Source of the DNA: Clostridia bacterium
GTDB taxonomy: Bacteria; Bacillota; DSM-521; Neomoorellales; SLTJ01
Length of the DNA stretch: 56,595 nt
Assembly: GCA_024653205.1 (NCBI GenBank)
Contig: JANLFO010000017.1
Location: 1 to 56,595 of the forward strand
Direction of reading: 5' to 3'
Both the position numbers and the translations under genes were made by a program. This document shows positions 56,090 to 56,595 of the stretch, in pieces; within the stretch, counting starts at the first letter, position 1, and every line of letters starts with the position of its first letter. Below the pieces are notes generated by a model. It was not told the origin of the DNA. It worked only from the letters and a program-made list of their open reading frames with translations, and made no database searches.

Positions 56090-56595
56090 GTGCAGCGGTG
56101 GTGTCGGAACCTCGTGAGCTGGATTGCGTTGCTTGCCCTGGTTGTACCGGCGGGATGGGGCGGGGCACGCGCGGCCGTGGCCGCGGACGCGGACGTGAGC
56201 GCGTACATAACCTCGCCCACCCGGTCCGACCCGGCAAGCGTGGAGCCCGGCGACTCGGTGAGAGTCACCTTCCGCTACGAGGCGGACGAGGACGCCTGGG
56301 TGGAGGTGGCGCTGATAGACGCCGAGGGCGAGGAACTGGCGGTGGAGGAGCTGGAGTTAGTGGAAACCAGTACCACCCGCTCCAAGTCCGTGACGCTGGA
56401 GGTGCCTTCCTACGCGGAGCCGGGCGCCTGCCGGGTGGTTCTGCGTCTGGCCGACGGCACGGTGCTGGACACCGAGAGGAACGCCGTGCTGGTGACCGAG
56501 GACGTTTCCGTGCGCATAGTTTCGCCTACCGAGGACGACCCGGCCGCGGTTGAGGCGGGCGACGTGCTGGAAGTGGAGCTGCGCTACACCGCGGG
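56090..56595 (+). CDS. secreted repeat protein (C-terminal part beyond window)
   Basis: An open frame from GTG at 56090 (after GGGAGG) to the window end, at least 168 residues. The signal peptide covers about residues 1-35 (LVSWIALLALVVPAGWGG, then ARAAVAADA). Two similar segments follow: YITSPTRSDPASVEPGDSV near residue 44 and VRIVSPTEDDPAAVEAGDV near residue 142, so an Ig-like or filamin-like repeat of about 98 residues is probable. Function unknown; it is next to the surface-protein and TolC-like genes. The 184-base gap before it holds no other feature I recognise. Confidence 0.65.
   Translation, partial: MQRWCRNLVSWIALLALVVPAGWGGARAAVAADADVSAYITSPTRSDPASVEPGDSVRVTFRYEADEDAWVEVALIDAEGEELAVEELELVETSTTRSKSVTLEVPSYAEPGACRVVLRLADGTVLDTERNAVLVTEDVSVRIVSPTEDDPAAVEAGDVLEVELRYTA

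Overview
The window looks like a chromosome segment from a GC-rich, probably thermophilic anaerobic Firmicute (Moorella, Ammonifex or Desulfotomaculum type). This is inferred from the Bacillus-like purine gene order with separate purS, purQ and purL, a short-form HisG paired with HisZ, a pcrA-ligA-gatCAB block, a candidate TRAP-type trp attenuator, a homocitrate-synthase-like protein next to an NAD-type isocitrate dehydrogenase (a Re-citrate synthase arrangement), and secreted proteins of the copper-amine-oxidase-N type. GTG and TTG starts are common, and most genes have strong GGAGG-type ribosome binding sites. No rRNA, complete tRNA, transposase or CRISPR array was seen.

Layout. 1-17.8 kb: purine synthesis and salvage on the + strand (hpt, guaA, purE, purB, purC, purS, purQ, purL, purF, then a PfkB kinase, a PurN-like formyltransferase and an EhaR-like HAD protein, then purH, purM, purD). 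17.8-20.4 kb: a divergent trpD-trpC-trpF trio behind its own promoter and a leader with eleven spaced NAG triplets, an antiterminator and a terminator. 20.5-24.0 kb, - strand: a TetR regulator, an HlyD-type adaptor, an ABC ATPase and an ABC-2 permease, with a promoter and a perfect 14-base operator. 24.3-31.1 kb: the his operon (hisZ, G, D, B, H, A, F, IE), running into pcrA, ligA, gatC, gatA and gatB (to 39.3 kb). 39.5-41.8 kb: the Re-citrate-synthase-like gene and isocitrate dehydrogenase. 41.8-43.6 kb: a small AT-richer accessory patch (AbrB-like protein, orphan ParA-like ATPase, a tmRNA-like tag sequence). 43.6-48.3 kb: glycogen and sugar-nucleotide genes (glgA, galT, a GT4 glycosyltransferase, a short NDP-sugar pyrophosphorylase). 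48.4-52.2 kb: toxin-antitoxin genes placed around and between an ECF sigma factor and a probable anti-sigma factor. 52.4 kb to the end: exported proteins (a repeat-rich surface protein, a TolC-like protein, and a secreted repeat protein cut by the window end).

The most notable signals are two. The first is the TRAP-like attenuator in front of the variant trpDCF genes. The second is a family of large hairpin repeats (about 105 or 210 bases, GAGTAC...GTACGA inside a locus-specific self-complementary stem) placed in gaps before hpt, purS, purL, purH, purD, hisF, ligA and gatC, in both orientations, plus degraded remnants. The stem sequences differ between loci but stay paired. I do not recognise this family.

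All functions are read from sequence motifs and neighbourhood; no database search or folding program was run.
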